DNA from: Pterobdella sp. o SKG-2022
Lineage: Eukaryota > Annelida > Clitellata > Hirudinida > Piscicolidae
Length of the DNA: 64,000 bases
Direction of reading: 5' to 3'
Assembly: GCA_964035795.1 (NCBI GenBank)
Contig: OZ038322.1
Span: forward strand, 20,066,674 to 20,130,673
The position numbers and the translations under genes are program-made. This document shows, in pieces, positions 51,102 to 63,000 of the stretch. The notes beneath the pieces are model-generated. The model searched no databases. It was not told where the DNA came from and saw nothing but the letters and a program-made list of their open reading frames with translations. The first letter of the stretch is position 1. The number at the start of each line of letters is the position of its first letter.

Positions 51102-53978
51102 ATGCACCCTCAAAATCCATCTCCTTTTGTGAAGTTTGGCCTTCTCAATCCCCGTTCCACTCGCAACAAATCCACTCTTATCCTGGACGCGATCTCCACT
51201 CACTGTTTCGATATCCTTGCATTGACTGAAACGTGGATCCCGGAAGATGCTGACAATGTCACAAAATACGACATTGTTCCCCCAGGTTACCATGTTCTAC
51301 ATTCTCATCGTTCTAGTGGAAAGCGCGGTGGTGGTATTTCTTTGATTTCCTCCAACTCCGTTAAACTGACACTTGTAAAATCTGAAATACACTCTTCCTT
51401 TGAAGCATTAACTGCCCAAGCCTCTTTCCTAACACGTTCCTTAACCATTTCTGTTATTTACCGCCCTCCTAACTCAAGTAATTTTATTCGTGAACTCACA
51501 GCTCATCTTTATTTTCTTTCTTCGACATTCAATCATTTCATAATGGCTGGAGATTTTAATACCCCTAATTGTCATCATCTTGATAATCCCCTTAATATTC
51601 TTTTGCGAGAGCACGGTTTGACGCAGCATATTAACTTTCCAACTCACAGGCTTGGCAATACTCTCGATCTTGTTATCACACCGGCTTCTCTCTCTCATCT
51701 TATTTCTGACCCTGTCAGCGAAATTTTTGAATCTGATCATTTCCTTATTTCGTGCCGTCTTAACCTCGTACGGCCCCACCTTTCACCTCATCGTGTCACT
51801 TCTCGGTCTTTCAGGAATCTCAACTTGGCCGGCTTTGGAAAGGATGTCAATTTTATAAGCGATTTACTTATTAATTCTCCAATCTCTAAGGTTGATGACT
51901 TTGTTAGTTCCATGGACAAATTGTTTCTTTCGCTGATGAATACTCATGCTCCTTTACGCAGTCATACTTTTCGCCCCAGCTTGCATTCACGCTTTCATCT
52001 GTCTGAAAATGCTCTCTCTGCCAAACGCCGAAGAAGGAAAATCGAGAGACAGATATCCAGTCTCCGAAAGCTTTGTGTGCAAGTCCCCGATGATCTTTTA
52101 CAGGAATTCCGTATTTCACGTAAACTCGCCCGCGCCGCCATTAACAAGTCACGTGCTGATTATCTTAATCTATCGCTATCTTCAGCGACGCCTAACTCCA
52201 AAGCCTTTTGGAAAACGGCGAACTCCATACTTCACAGGTCTCCTCCACTTCCTCCACGGACTTCTGCGGAATATGATCTTTTTGTTGAAAACTTTAGCGC
52301 TTTTTTCAAGACTAAGATTGAGTTGATTCATAGCTCGTTACCGATCACTAAGCTTCCCCGTCAGCCCTCCTTAACTGACAGTGATCAATCAAATCTCTCA
52401 TTTTTCTCACCTCCTAGTGTTGATGAAATCATCAAATTGATCAATTCTCTCCCAAATAAATCCTCACCTTTAGATATAATCCCTGTTTTCCTGCTGAAGC
52501 AGTTTTTCGGCATCTTCGCCTCCATTATATGCAAACTTTCGGCTCTTTCCTTTTCACAGGGTATTTTTCCAACTTTATTCAAAACGGCGCAGATAACCCC
52601 TTTACTGAAAAAATATAATCTAGACCCCATGCAACCATCCAATTATCGTCCAATTTCAAACCTCAGCACCATCTCAAAGATCTTAGAAAGGGTTGTTCTC
52701 AAGAGATTATCCTCTCATGTTTCTGTACTGCGTAACTTCAACCTTTTCCAGTCGGCGTATCGCTCACATCACTCAACGGAAACTGCGCTTTTGTACATCA
52801 CTGACAGCCTCCGCAATATCTGTGCTACCGGGTCTGCGGCCGTCTTAGTGTCTTTAGATATTTCAGCAGCTTTTGACACCATTAATCATCCAAATATGCT
52901 GCATATCCTTGAAGTCTACTTTCACATTTCTGGCATTGCTTTATCCTGGTTTCAGTCCTATCTTTCCGAACGCAAGCAATTTGTTAAGATAAGCTGCTCT
53001 TCTTCTACCCCTGTCTCCCTTCGTTTTGGTGTTCCTCAAGGTTCTGTTCTTGGGCCCATACTCTTTTCTCTTTATACTTCTCCTATTAGCGAGATCATAC
53101 AGAAGCACGACGTTCTATATCATCAGTTTGCTGATGATATTACCCTCTTTACAGGCGCCTCCTACCTTGATCCTCATCCCAGCCTCACTAAGATATCTGA
53201 ATGCATCACTGAGCTCAATCTTTGGTTTTCTAACAATCACCTCATGTTGAATCCTAACAAAAGCGAAGTGATGTTTGTCGGCAGTCCCATACTCCTTTCC
53301 AAATCCAATCTTCCCACTGAAGTAATCTTTGACGGCACTACTCTTTCCGTAACGTCCAAACTGAAGATACTAGGTGTAACTCTTGATTCTAGACTCAACT
53401 TTACACACTTTGTCTCTCAGATCATACAATCATCCAACTTTCATCTCCATGCGATCAGACAGGCACGCAAGTTCCTACCCTCTGACACTGCCGTTGCTCT
53501 GATCATCTCTTTAGTTCTTTCAAGGATTGATTACTGTAACTCTCTTCTTTGTCGACTCCCGAACTGTCTTATTTCTAAGTTGCAATCTCTCCAAAATCGC
53601 GCTGCTAAAACCGCTCTTCAAGCCGACTACTATTCTTCATCTCACACCTGTCTTGATCGCCTCCATTGGCTGCCGGTCGTACTAAGAGCCCAGTTCAAGT
53701 TGCTATGGCTCACGGCTAACATCTTATATTTTAATCAGCCGGCTTATTTATATGACCGTCTTTCCATTAGACAGACTCCTGAGTCTCTCAGGTCTTCCAA
53801 CTCTGGTTTATGCCTACATCAGCCTGTATCTTCTAAACCTTTCTTACATCGCTCCTTCTCGCATATTGCCCCTCACTTATGGAACTCTCTTCCACTTAAT
53901 GTCCGTCTCTCACCTTCTCTTAAAATTTTTCGCAAGCGTTTAAAAACGCATCTTTATAGCCAAATTTCTTTCTCATAG
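51102..53978 (+). CDS. LINE ORF2: AP endonuclease and reverse transcriptase (958 aa)
   Basis: Endonuclease motifs run in order over residues 1-215: LNPRSTRNK, LALTETWI, YRPPNSSN, MAGDFNTP, LDLVIT and SDHFLIS. The linker is basic (AKRRRRKIE). Reverse transcriptase motifs follow from about residue 490: NYRPISNLSTISKILE, YRSHHSTETALL, LDISAAFDTINH, GVPQGSVLGPILFSLYT, catalytic FADD (HQFADDITLF), NPNKSEVMF and LGVTLDSRLNF. The C-terminus (APHLWNSLPL, FRKRLKTHL) is typical of CR1/L2 elements. No stop or frameshift is visible, so this copy is young and its ORF2 could be functional; the truncated ORF1 and missing 5' end argue against autonomous mobility. Confidence 0.92.
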   Translation: MHPQNPSPFVKFGLLNPRSTRNKSTLILDAISTHCFDILALTETWIPEDADNVTKYDIVPPGYHVLHSHRSSGKRGGGISLISSNSVKLTLVKSEIHSSFEALTAQASFLTRSLTISVIYRPPNSSNFIRELTAHLYFLSSTFNHFIMAGDFNTPNCHHLDNPLNILLREHGLTQHINFPTHRLGNTLDLVITPASLSHLISDPVSEIFESDHFLISCRLNLVRPHLSPHRVTSRSFRNLNLAGFGKDVNFISDLLINSPISKVDDFVSSMDKLFLSLMNTHAPLRSHTFRPSLHSRFHLSENALSAKRRRRKIERQISSLRKLCVQVPDDLLQEFRISRKLARAAINKSRADYLNLSLSSATPNSKAFWKTANSILHRSPPLPPRTSAEYDLFVENFSAFFKTKIELIHSSLPITKLPRQPSLTDSDQSNLSFFSPPSVDEIIKLINSLPNKSSPLDIIPVFLLKQFFGIFASIICKLSALSFSQGIFPTLFKTAQITPLLKKYNLDPMQPSNYRPISNLSTISKILERVVLKRLSSHVSVLRNFNLFQSAYRSHHSTETALLYITDSLRNICATGSAAVLVSLDISAAFDTINHPNMLHILEVYFHISGIALSWFQSYLSERKQFVKISCSSSTPVSLRFGVPQGSVLGPILFSLYTSPISEIIQKHDVLYHQFADDITLFTGASYLDPHPSLTKISECITELNLWFSNNHLMLNPNKSEVMFVGSPILLSKSNLPTEVIFDGTTLSVTSKLKILGVTLDSRLNFTHFVSQIIQSSNFHLHAIRQARKFLPSDTAVALIISLVLSRIDYCNSLLCRLPNCLISKLQSLQNRAAKTALQADYYSSSHTCLDRLHWLPVVLRAQFKLLWLTANILYFNQPAYLYDRLSIRQTPESLRSSNSGLCLHQPVSSKPFLHRSFSHIAPHLWNSLPLNVRLSPSLKIFRKRLKTHLYSQISFS

Positions 53979-54237
53979 CCCTTCTGATCAGAACAGCGCC
54001 TCTGCAGCAAACCTAGTTTGCAAACTGCGCGCCCTACAAATAAAAATAATAATAATAATTCTAAATTCAAAATGTTCAAATGATATAAACTCATGTGTTT
54101 TTTATGATCCATGACAAATGATAACAATATATCAATAAAATTATTTGTTTGAATTTTGCTTGAAAATCACATATTCAATTCCTTGTTTAATTTTAACTAA
54201 CAAATAAAGCTAATAAAAATATATATTGAACTTATAT

Positions 54238-54300
54238 TCATCATCATTCTATTTAAAGCCCATTTTCCTCAGCAGAGGGTAGAGCTTTTTTGAAAACAAG
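54238..54300 (-). mobile_element. 3'-end fragment of the PHD-finger LINE type
   Basis: About 60 bases (aaagcccattttcctcagca, then a gggt..gagcttttttgaaaa block) match the 3' terminus of the antisense element at 29010-29065 (agcccgttttcctttacca). It is a heavily 5'-truncated copy in the minus orientation, just after the CR1/L2-like element. Confidence 0.55.
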
Positions 54301-54839
54301 TCATTATATTATTTCATGCAATTCCATAAAATAATAATAAAGTTGTGTTAATTTTTTAAAAAAAAATTTTTTACTTTCTATGTTATATAACCATAGTTAC
54401 TTTATAGACAGTTAACTTTTGCTGATGTCTTATGATATTGCTAAACTTATTGGTAATTATAGCTATTTTTGTTGTTTTGTTAAATTCATACAAAAAATCA
54501 TTCATGTGATACTTTTACTACAGGCCATATTATATGCAATGTAATTATACTCTTATTTTTATGTTGTCCTTAAATCTTCTCTTAAGTTTTATTAATTTAA
54601 TGTAACCAATATATGATGGTTAGTTATTTGTTCCAAACTTAATTCAAAATTTATTTGTAATATTAACATAAAAGAATATTTTTGAAGTTTATCACATAGT
54701 TCTTCGTAAGCCCTACTCACATTAGCCTCAAGGGATGTATGAAAACACTTTATAATGCAAAATTTTATATACTTTGAAAATAGTCTTTTATTTTTTCCAA
54801 AAGCCACAACAAAATGAATATAGTTTTAGAACACAAGTT

Positions 54840-54969
54840 AGTTTATTAAGATACGAAGCTTTTCGTTATCAACGGAACATTATCAAGTATGAGAAACTGT
54901 TATATAAAACAGTTTTTCATACTTGATAATGTTCCGTTGATAACGAAAAGCTTCGTATCTTAATAAACT
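54840..54969. repeat. Near-perfect foldback repeat, 62-bp arms
   Basis: Arms at 54840-54901 and 54908-54969 differ at one base and are separated by six bases. The outer part contains gatacgaagcttttcgttat. The low divergence suggests recent formation or gene conversion. Confidence 0.95.
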
Positions 54970-57900
54970 TACTGTTTTACTATGTTGAATTTTAAACTTG
55001 GAAAATTATATTGGTGGTGATAAAAATACATGCTACACGTATTATGGTAAGGCCATAATTACCGAAAATTTTAGCTATTTTTGCTCAATAAATGTACTAA
55101 TTTTTTCCCATAAATTGACGTTGAAGACTGTTGATAATTCGTAATCACTATTTTAAAATTTCTTTTAGCTAGCTTACAATTTTTGTTCGACTGCCAATTG
55201 TGGGTAGTAAGCAGTAAGATTAAAACGGTTTTGATGCAGAGAATTATATTAATTAATCTATAACTTCGTCAATCTTTTATTTGCCCGTATAGCTCAAGTA
55301 TTAGAGCGTTAGACTGATCACCTGAACTTAATGCTTTCAATCCTTTGTTGAGTCAACAGTTTCGTGTTATGATGTTGTATAGTTAATTTTTAACAAACGC
55401 TTTGAGAAATACGTATAAAGCGTTATGTAAACAAATATGACATTACAAGGCTATGAGCAAGATTAACTGATCAAAAGATTTTTTATATGGTATATATATA
55501 TAGTCGTGTTATCCTATGTTTATAAGCGTCACGTGATTTACGATTTTTCTCCACTTCTTTTCACCTCTGTAGAGAAAAAGATGTATTGAGAGTTTTTAAT
55601 ACTGATATTACATTTACATGCCGCATTTCGTTCATCATTTTTCAGTAAAAAATCAACTAAACTTTTTGAATATTAGCATTAACATTTAAATTCATACAAC
55701 TCGATATAGTTTCGTGCTATTATTCTTTTATAAACATTCCATCGTTTAGTTTCTATTAGCATTCATAGTCGTATGTGCTTAAAGTTCCTTCAGAATTTCC
55801 TACAAGAATTATTTAATCTATTTTAAGTTTTCGTTGTTTGTTATATATTATCAATTTTCTATGAACCACACAAGTAAATTTAATTTTTTTCATTCTTAAT
55901 TTAAATGTTGAACAATAGAATATTTAATTTGAATTATCGAAAAACTTTTTCATTTAGTTAGTGAATTATATTACGTAGTCTGGTAAAATATCGCTACTTT
56001 TTCGGATAAATTTTTTCAAGATTCATTATTTGGTTAGTGGTATGATAGTTGTTATCAATTTTCTCTTTATAACTAAACTGAATTCGTTTTTAATTTTAAA
56101 ATTTTTGTTTCAGTTCATTAATTTTTACTTTTTAGTATTAATTTGGTTTCCTGTAACTATTTGCATCAAAAAACTTTGATAAAATATTTTTTAACTTTCG
56201 ACGTATAGCGAATCTCTCTCCTCAATTGACGTTCATGACTTAAGCAAAGCACTTTATCATGTGTCTTTTTAAGCCTTTGAAAATTGAATTTTGTTGTAGA
56301 ACATACTGTTAAAAAGTTGACTTTTGATCCAAAATAGAATCAAACCCGGCATTTTTAAATAATCATTTCAATTCTTCGCCCTTTTAGCTTTACTTGCTGA
56401 CAGAAAATGAACAAGATTATAAGTACAATTAATTAATATAATATAATTTTCCGCGCCATTCAAATTTGATTGCTTACTATATTGGAAACCCTCGCTGTAT
56501 GTTTGATTTAATGACTGTCACGCCTAGGGTTGATTCAAGCAAGTATGTTTAGCTAGCATGTGTTCATTCAACAATAGGCAATACTAAAATAATTTAAGTT
56601 ATAACCTTTTATTACATCTATATGGTTATATCTATAACCATCCAATACATGGGCTTCTATTCAGTGAATAAAGCTTTATAAAAAAGCAATTTAACATTGC
56701 AACAATAACAATTATATGAGGATTAGTGAAATGATATCTTTCATTGCAAATCTTTTGAAGCGAAGTAAAAAACGTTAAACTGAGTTCATAGTGTTTCTTC
56801 AATATATATAATGTTCAAGTTAAGTTTTATAAAAAGAAAATATATATACATATATTATTTGAATAAATTTTTATTTAAATAAAAAATTATTCAAATAATA
56901 GATATGAAAAATACATAAAATATCTCTAAAAAATATACATATAATAAATTGTCAAAAGATTATGACACTGAATTTTTGTCATTCATATTTTTTTAATAAA
57001 ATTTTACATTGAATAACCAGCTACTCGAACCACTATTTCAACCGAAAACCACAATTATCGAAATTAATATTAACTATCAAAAATTCTGAGACAGAAATTA
57101 TCGTTTCAATGATATTTGTATTAATTATATAAGTTTACAATTATGAGTATGGTTTTTTTAATTAAAAATGGCATAGAAACACAAATTCATATAAATTTTA
57201 CTGAAAAAATTTATTTTTTATTTTTCTTTTTAAAACTGTTTTAATACAATCTTATAAAATGAATTATTTATATTGGGTAAGTCATTAATAAATTCAAAAA
57301 AAACTTGAAGTTTAACTTTTTATTTGATAAGTTTCTATAAATACATGACCAAGCACCTTATATAAGCGTTATTTTAGATTTATAAATTTATACACTAAAA
57401 CTAATTTAAATACAGTTTTTCAATTAATTGATTCATATTAATAGATTCTATTATATGATGTTTACCATTAAATCAAACAATATGTGAACAAAGAGTCATT
57501 GATAATGACTTTTCAGATGTCGAAAAGCTTTATGCTTAAATAAATCCTGCAAAAGATTGTACATATGTTTCTAAACTACCTTTTGAAAATTACAAATTTT
57601 AATATCAACGTGAATTTTTGAAAGAACATTGTACTTGAGAAATTTACATTTAATGATTACATCTATACTACTATTTTAATTAATATTTAATTTATTTTAT
57701 TTTATTTTATTTATTTATATTTTAAAAAATAATTAATAGAAAGTATCATTTTTAAAAGTTTTATTTTGAATTTTTGAACTGGTGTCACTCAAGTGGCAAA
57801 AAAACATTTTTCTTATCTTTATGTAGATATGGAGAAAGTTCGCTAAATATTGGTAGAAAAAGGCTTAAGATATGTATCATTTTTTATCGTGGTTGAAGTT

Positions 57901-58500
57901 TGACCATTTGAGTTTATTAATATAATTTCGATTTGATATGTACGGCCGTCCAACCATTCAATATCACCTTAATCTGTTACTCTTCAGTTTTTAATATTTT
58001 GTATTTTATTTAGATTAATATTTCACAAATAGTACTTGATATTAATTTTAATTCAATTTTTTCTCATAAAAGATTTTTTTAAAAATCTTATTGTTAATTA
58101 TATCAGATTGTACATGTTCCAGTTACTGTAGTTGACGGTAACCGCCCTAGGTTTTGGATACTAATTATTTCATAATTAATAAAATAAAGCATATATCTAG
58201 GTCAAATTTTTTAAATTTCCAGCCCGAGCTAACGTCTAACTTGAAATTATCGAATTCAAGATCTGCCATTCTCACATTTGGGCAATTCGACTTGCCGTTG
58301 TCAATAAAAAATGATCATTCTCCAAACCAAATAGCATAAATACAAGATGATCAGTTTTTCGATACCGGCTACTGAAGTTTACAGTTATCGAGGTTAAAAC
58401 AGAAAAGCAGCATTAAATTGCAGGCGCTGAGTTTGGCGCAGTTTAACGTCAGATGCCCAAAACCAAATATTAATCTAGCTATCTTTAGAAATATTTTTTC
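54970..58500. other. AT-rich region upstream of the copper transporter
   Basis: Nothing coding was supported. It holds the tRNA-derived fragment at 55283-55350. Less AT-rich patches near 58110-58300 and 58360-58470 could be 5' UTR or promoter of the transporter. Confidence 0.4.
55283..55350 (+). repeat. tRNA-derived fragment
   Basis: GCCCGTATAGCTCAAGTATT gives an A box and D arm; GCTTTCAATCC resembles a B box 40 bases on. The acceptor stem does not close, so this is a relic or SINE head and not a functional tRNA. Confidence 0.4.
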
Positions 58501-58511
58501 CATAATTTTCC

Positions 58512-61467
58512 ATGATAGAATCAATAGTAACGCCAGTAGTGCTAGTATTAGTAGTAACTAATTACAATCTTCATCAAAGCTCTCACCACACAGAAGCAAT
58601 GAGTCACGTGCATCCAACCATGAGCTCCTCCATGAACCAGGATCAGCCCGGTCATTCCATGAGTATGCAGGTTGGTGTTTCAGTTATATCATTTATTATC
58701 TGTTTCAACTATATTATTCTTTATACGATACAATATGATCTATATTCATTATTATATATTGTTCAGCAAGTGTTTTTCATTTTAATAATTACCACTGTTA
58801 TTTTTTCTTTTAATATTTGTTATTGCCAAAATAATCGATTTATTATAATATAATTTTTCAGATGTATTTCACGACTTCTTGTGAGGTTACGATCCTGTTT
58901 GAAAGCTGGAAAACCACTACTTGTAATGGTTGGCACATCATGCATTCTATGGTAATATAGGATATGTTTGCAAATTGGCCAATTTTGTATCATTTTTTCA
59001 AACAAATATATGTATTGTGTACTTACATGCGAAGTAAAACATTTAGTATCAAAACTCTTGCCAGTCTAATATTCCAGTGATTTCAATAAAATTGAGTAAT
59101 ACGTAAAAGTTACGAAGTATTAATATAAATTGTTTGAAAAAATACATATGATGTTTTTAAAAAACAATTATAATGTATTTTTTCAAAATTATCCAACAAT
59201 ATCATAAATGGTACTTGAACATAAAGCCATTCTGACTTCATAATATTTATCAAACCTAATATTTCCGAAGCTTCTCGTAAGACAAACTTACATTTTTAAG
59301 GAAAATTTTTTCAAAATTTTGTTTAACACATACTTATTGTTTGTTTTTGATGAAAATAGTGTCAAGCTTTTCTATTTTTCTACAGAGTTGTTTGGATCGT
59401 GTGTTGTTGTGCTTCTGGCCGGTGTGGTCTTCGAGGGCATACGTTTTTTCAGGAGGTATTTAGACACGGTAGGTGTAGTTATGTGTTTATATTCGTTACA
59501 TTTCTATTGAATGATGATAGCGTGTTTGGGGAGTTCGCAAAGGAGTTTTGTAGAAGAAGGTGGCTTCGAGGTTTTTTTATAACACTATTGAAAGAAATTA
59601 TAAGCTACAAATGTTACTTAAAATTTTTTTGTATAGGTAAGAATCTATATATATTTGGTAAACAACTTAGAACTTTGTAAGTGATAATGTAAGTTCGTCT
59701 TACGATAAGATTTGTGAGTTAAGTTTAAGAAATACTTTGTGTTTGTTTCTCTCATTATTTATTCGTTGTTCTGGAAATCAAGGTTAAACTCCATCGAATC
59801 GGCGCTTTGGTGTATAAAAATTAAAAATTTGATAATTGAAGTTTTGGCTTCAAAGAGTATTTTTTGAACATTTCAGTAAGCACACGTATCTTGATCCTAT
59901 TAGATCATACTGAGATACATATCCAAATAACTGAGGTAATTACTTGGTAGTAAAGCCTGGTTTATTGATACTAAAATATAGAAATATAGAAATTTTTGAA
60001 ATGATTCATTTCAGTTGAAAAAGATTTTATAGACCACAATCACCAAATATCAAAAGTATAGATCCGTCGTTGGGCAGTTTGCCTTGTCTAGTCAATTAGG
60101 ATCGTTCATTTTTTTTTAATTAATGAGAGAAACAAACAAAAATTAATTATTAACTTAATTCACGAATCTTTTCGTTTTTTTTTTATTTTATAAAAATTTT
60201 ATACACAGTTTTTTTGTTTTATGTACAAAGTCGTGTAGATTTTCCCACAGGCATTTACTGAATGTCGTCAAGTTGTTTTTGGGCGACCACGTTTTCTTTT
60301 TCACAACTTCTTTTATTATCTCATTAAAAAAGTCATTTAATGTCTTTTGCCTTTTGATTCATTAAATATCTTATTTCATAGCTTCAATTTATTTACCTGC
60401 ACATATTTCCTTACGGACTAATGTTTTAAGCCAATTATAAATCTTCTATTGGCATTCAGCTTCTTTTCCTATTTTTTCTTCGGCTTTGTTTGACATTGAT
60501 AGTTTTTGATAGTAGGATCCGCTAAGAAAAATGACAACTTAATTAATTTAAATGATAAAATTATTTTTTTGTGAAATTTTGTTGTCATTCAGTTACTATT
60601 TAATGCTTGAATGTAAGATATACTTTATATATTGAAAGCTTATAAAAATATGCTTTTTGATTTATGAGAAGTTTCTCGAAAGAATATGAATAATAAATTG
60701 TATTCAACTAGAATTTTCGAAAAATTCAACTTTGTTATTCGTATATACTACTGAATTATGACAAAGTTGAATTTGTCAAAAATTTTAGTTCAATCAAATT
60801 TGTTTTACATGTTCTTTTAAGAAACTTCTCATAAATCAAAAAGTATATTTTAAGAAATTCAAATTTACTAAAGAACACACGATGTCTCTTAAAAATTACA
60901 TTGAAAGCTATTTATGTAGTTCATTGTAAAAAATTTCTCAGCATTATGAACTTTTATCGTTTGTGATGTTGATAAATCATGTGTACCAGGTGTTATCAAG
61001 AAAGTTGATGTTGCTAAGGGAGGGTTCCCCATCATCAACCTCGGCCCTCACCCATCCCGATGGCCACTCTGTTGCTGTTTCTTCACCCAACTCCAAGTGT
61101 GTATGCAGCTGTTGATGATGATTATTTAAATAATTTTCAAGTAATTTTAATGTCACTAACCTTGGTTTTCAAAAATAAATATTTTATTTCATTTTGTTTG
61201 TATTTTTTCGATGCTCTCAACAGAAAAAAGCTTAAAGCAATGTTCCACATTTTGCAATCAGCATTATACTTAATGCAAATTCTTCTCGGCTACCTTCTTA
61301 TGCTGGTTGCTATGACTTTCAACGTATGGCTGTACTTGTGTGTCTGTTTTGGAGCAGTCTTAGGGCACTTTTCTTTCTACTTCTGTGATGTTTTCAGCGA
61401 AGATGTGCCTTTCCCCACCAACAAAAGTGACCAACCACGCGAAAGCAGTCATTGCCATTGTGGTTAA
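58512..61467 (+). CDS. CTR-family copper transporter (SLC31), five exons, 219 aa
   Basis: Homotrimeric plasma-membrane or vesicle copper(I) importer. Exons 58512-58670, 58862-58928, 59386-59468, 60990-61096 and 61224-61467 join in phases 0, 1, 0, 2. The N-terminus is rich in Met and His (HSSH-like and MSSSMNQ, HSMSMQMYF), typical copper-gathering ectodomain features. TM1 (SCVVVLLAGVVFEGIRFF) contains the family EG..F pattern. Exon 4 is the hydrophilic intracellular loop. TM2 carries the diagnostic MxxxM as MLVAM (GYLLMLVAMTFN), followed by TM3 (LCVCFGAVLGHFSFYF). The C-terminus ends SHCHCG, matching the HCH motif. The first about 20 residues are hydrophobic, so the true start could be a later Met (MSHVHP). 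Polyadenylation signals lie at 62203-62208 and 62214-62219. Confidence 0.9.
59267..59713. repeat. Inverted arms flanking copper transporter exon 3
   Basis: gaagcttctcgtaagacaaa at 59267-59293 is mirrored by aagttcgtcttacgataaga at 59687-59713. The arms resemble those of the 48345-48449 foldback, and the enclosed 390 bases include CTR exon 3. Confidence 0.65.
60645..60854. repeat. Foldback repeat, about 97-bp arms, in copper transporter intron 3
   Basis: Left arm 60645-60739 and right arm 60755-60854 are inverted with moderate divergence (tttttgatttatgagaagtt is exact). It is related to the element at 49268-49615. Confidence 0.85.
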
Positions 61468-61469
61468 CA

Positions 61470-62870
61470 AAATTTTTTTTCAAGATGCTTTCAAACAATA
61501 CTACTACTTATCATTATTATTAATTAGTTTGCATTAATCAAATAATAGCGTTAGTTTTTGTAAATTTCATTCAAATATGAAGTCTTTTGTTGCCTCAGCA
61601 CTGTATCGATGTGTTGTTGATTCGTTAAAAACATCATAATCGAAATAACTTTTGGTGATGTGGTTTTTTTTTAAATTATTGAACTTCACACTTTGTTTTT
61701 TTAAGATCCATTGTTAAATTACTTTTTCTAATTTGTTTTTGAGTACTATTTTGAGCATGTTTTTTATCATTATTTTAATTATTAAAATTCGTTATATCAT
61801 CGAATTTAAGAAATTTCACGTCATAAGTTTTTTTGTACATCATTTGATTTGTGTATAGAGATAACAAGATTTTTCTTAAGTTTGACTTGTAGATTTACTC
61901 ATGTGAAATCATTGAGCTACTCTGAAGAGTGATTGATTTTTGTAAACTATTTATTCAATTAATATATCTGATTAACATAAAAAACTGTTCACTGGCAATT
62001 AACACATCCGCTATTGTGTCACTTCTGATTACATTTAATGTATTGCCACTCATCGTTTTTACATTTGTATTTGGTGAACTTTTGAATCGTGTAATTTTTG
62101 AAATTTCTTGATGATGAATACTTTATTAAAAGTATCTGTACTTATTTATTTGCTGTTGGAACTTGTATTTATAAAAATCTTTTGATATTATTACTTAACT
62201 AAAATAAACATTAAATAAAATCATGATTTTAAATCATTGTCTGCACTCATATTTTTAATTTTTTATTACTAATTTCTTTTATGAATAAAAATTTTTTAAA
62301 TTTCAAATTTGAGTAAATTTTTTTAAACTTGGATGTTTAATATTCATAAACGGTCCTAAACCTCTTCTCTATTTACTGGTTAGTGGCGTTAAGCTCCATC
62401 AAACTTCACGATTCGTAAGAGAGAGCTTCTCTTTCAACCTTGCTAAACTCCGGAAGCGAGATTTTCTGGTATTATTGTCATTTGGTTTGGCAAGTAAACA
62501 TGTTATAACGGCAAAGCCAAGTGCATAACTGTGAGAAGGGCTGATCTTTAATGATAATTCAACTTGAATTTTTTCGAAACTTGGTATAAATGATTTTTAG
62601 TAGTAGTGCGGTTAACTCCAAGCGGGAATTTTATGATGAAATGTCATAAAAATATGTAAACAGACTTGAAAAAAAACTACACATCTTTTGCGAGGCTAGA
62701 CGTCTTCTGATTATAAAAGTTGAGTTTGAAATAGTTATTCAAGTCTAAAATTTGGTATTCAAGAACGAAGCATACAAAAATTCATTCATTTAGAAAAACG
62801 AATTATATTGAATATATAAAGATATATACACACGTTTAAAAGATGTATATTCCATACTAAGACTTCAGTT
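61470..62870. other. Convergent 3' region between the copper transporter and the DNAJC21-like gene
   Basis: No coding sequence is supported. It contains the 3' UTR signals of both genes. A less AT-rich patch at 62360-62540 has no recognised content. Confidence 0.45.
62203..62219 (+). promoter_or_regulatory. Candidate polyadenylation signals of the copper transporter
   Basis: Two close AATAAA hexamers about 740 bases after the CTR stop codon, implying a long AT-rich 3' UTR if used. Confidence 0.35.
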
Positions 62871-62877
62871 GAAGGGT

Positions 62878-62883
62878 TTTATT
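62878..62883 (-). promoter_or_regulatory. Polyadenylation signal of the DNAJC21-like gene
   Basis: AATAAA on the minus strand about 120 bases after the TAA stop. Confidence 0.4.
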
Positions 62884-63000
62884 TGAAATAACAACGTTTC
62901 ACAAAGAACCAATATGAATGGGTGTATGGATGTATTGACAGATTTTAAAACTTTTACCAATTTTAATCATATATTATTTGAAAATTTCTATTAAAAACTA

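Larger units (their letters stand above)
50625..54058 (+). mobile_element. CR1/L2-like non-LTR retrotransposon, 5'-truncated, ORF2 intact
   Basis: Two ORFs in one frame. The first (50625-51086) is the C-terminal part of an ORF1 with CCHC-type zinc knuckles. The second (51102-53978) encodes an endonuclease plus reverse transcriptase without interruption. The 3' end carries a short AAT repeat (about 54042-54057), typical of CR1/L2-type tails. No target-site duplication could be seen with confidence. Base composition is clearly less AT-rich than the flanks. Confidence 0.9.
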
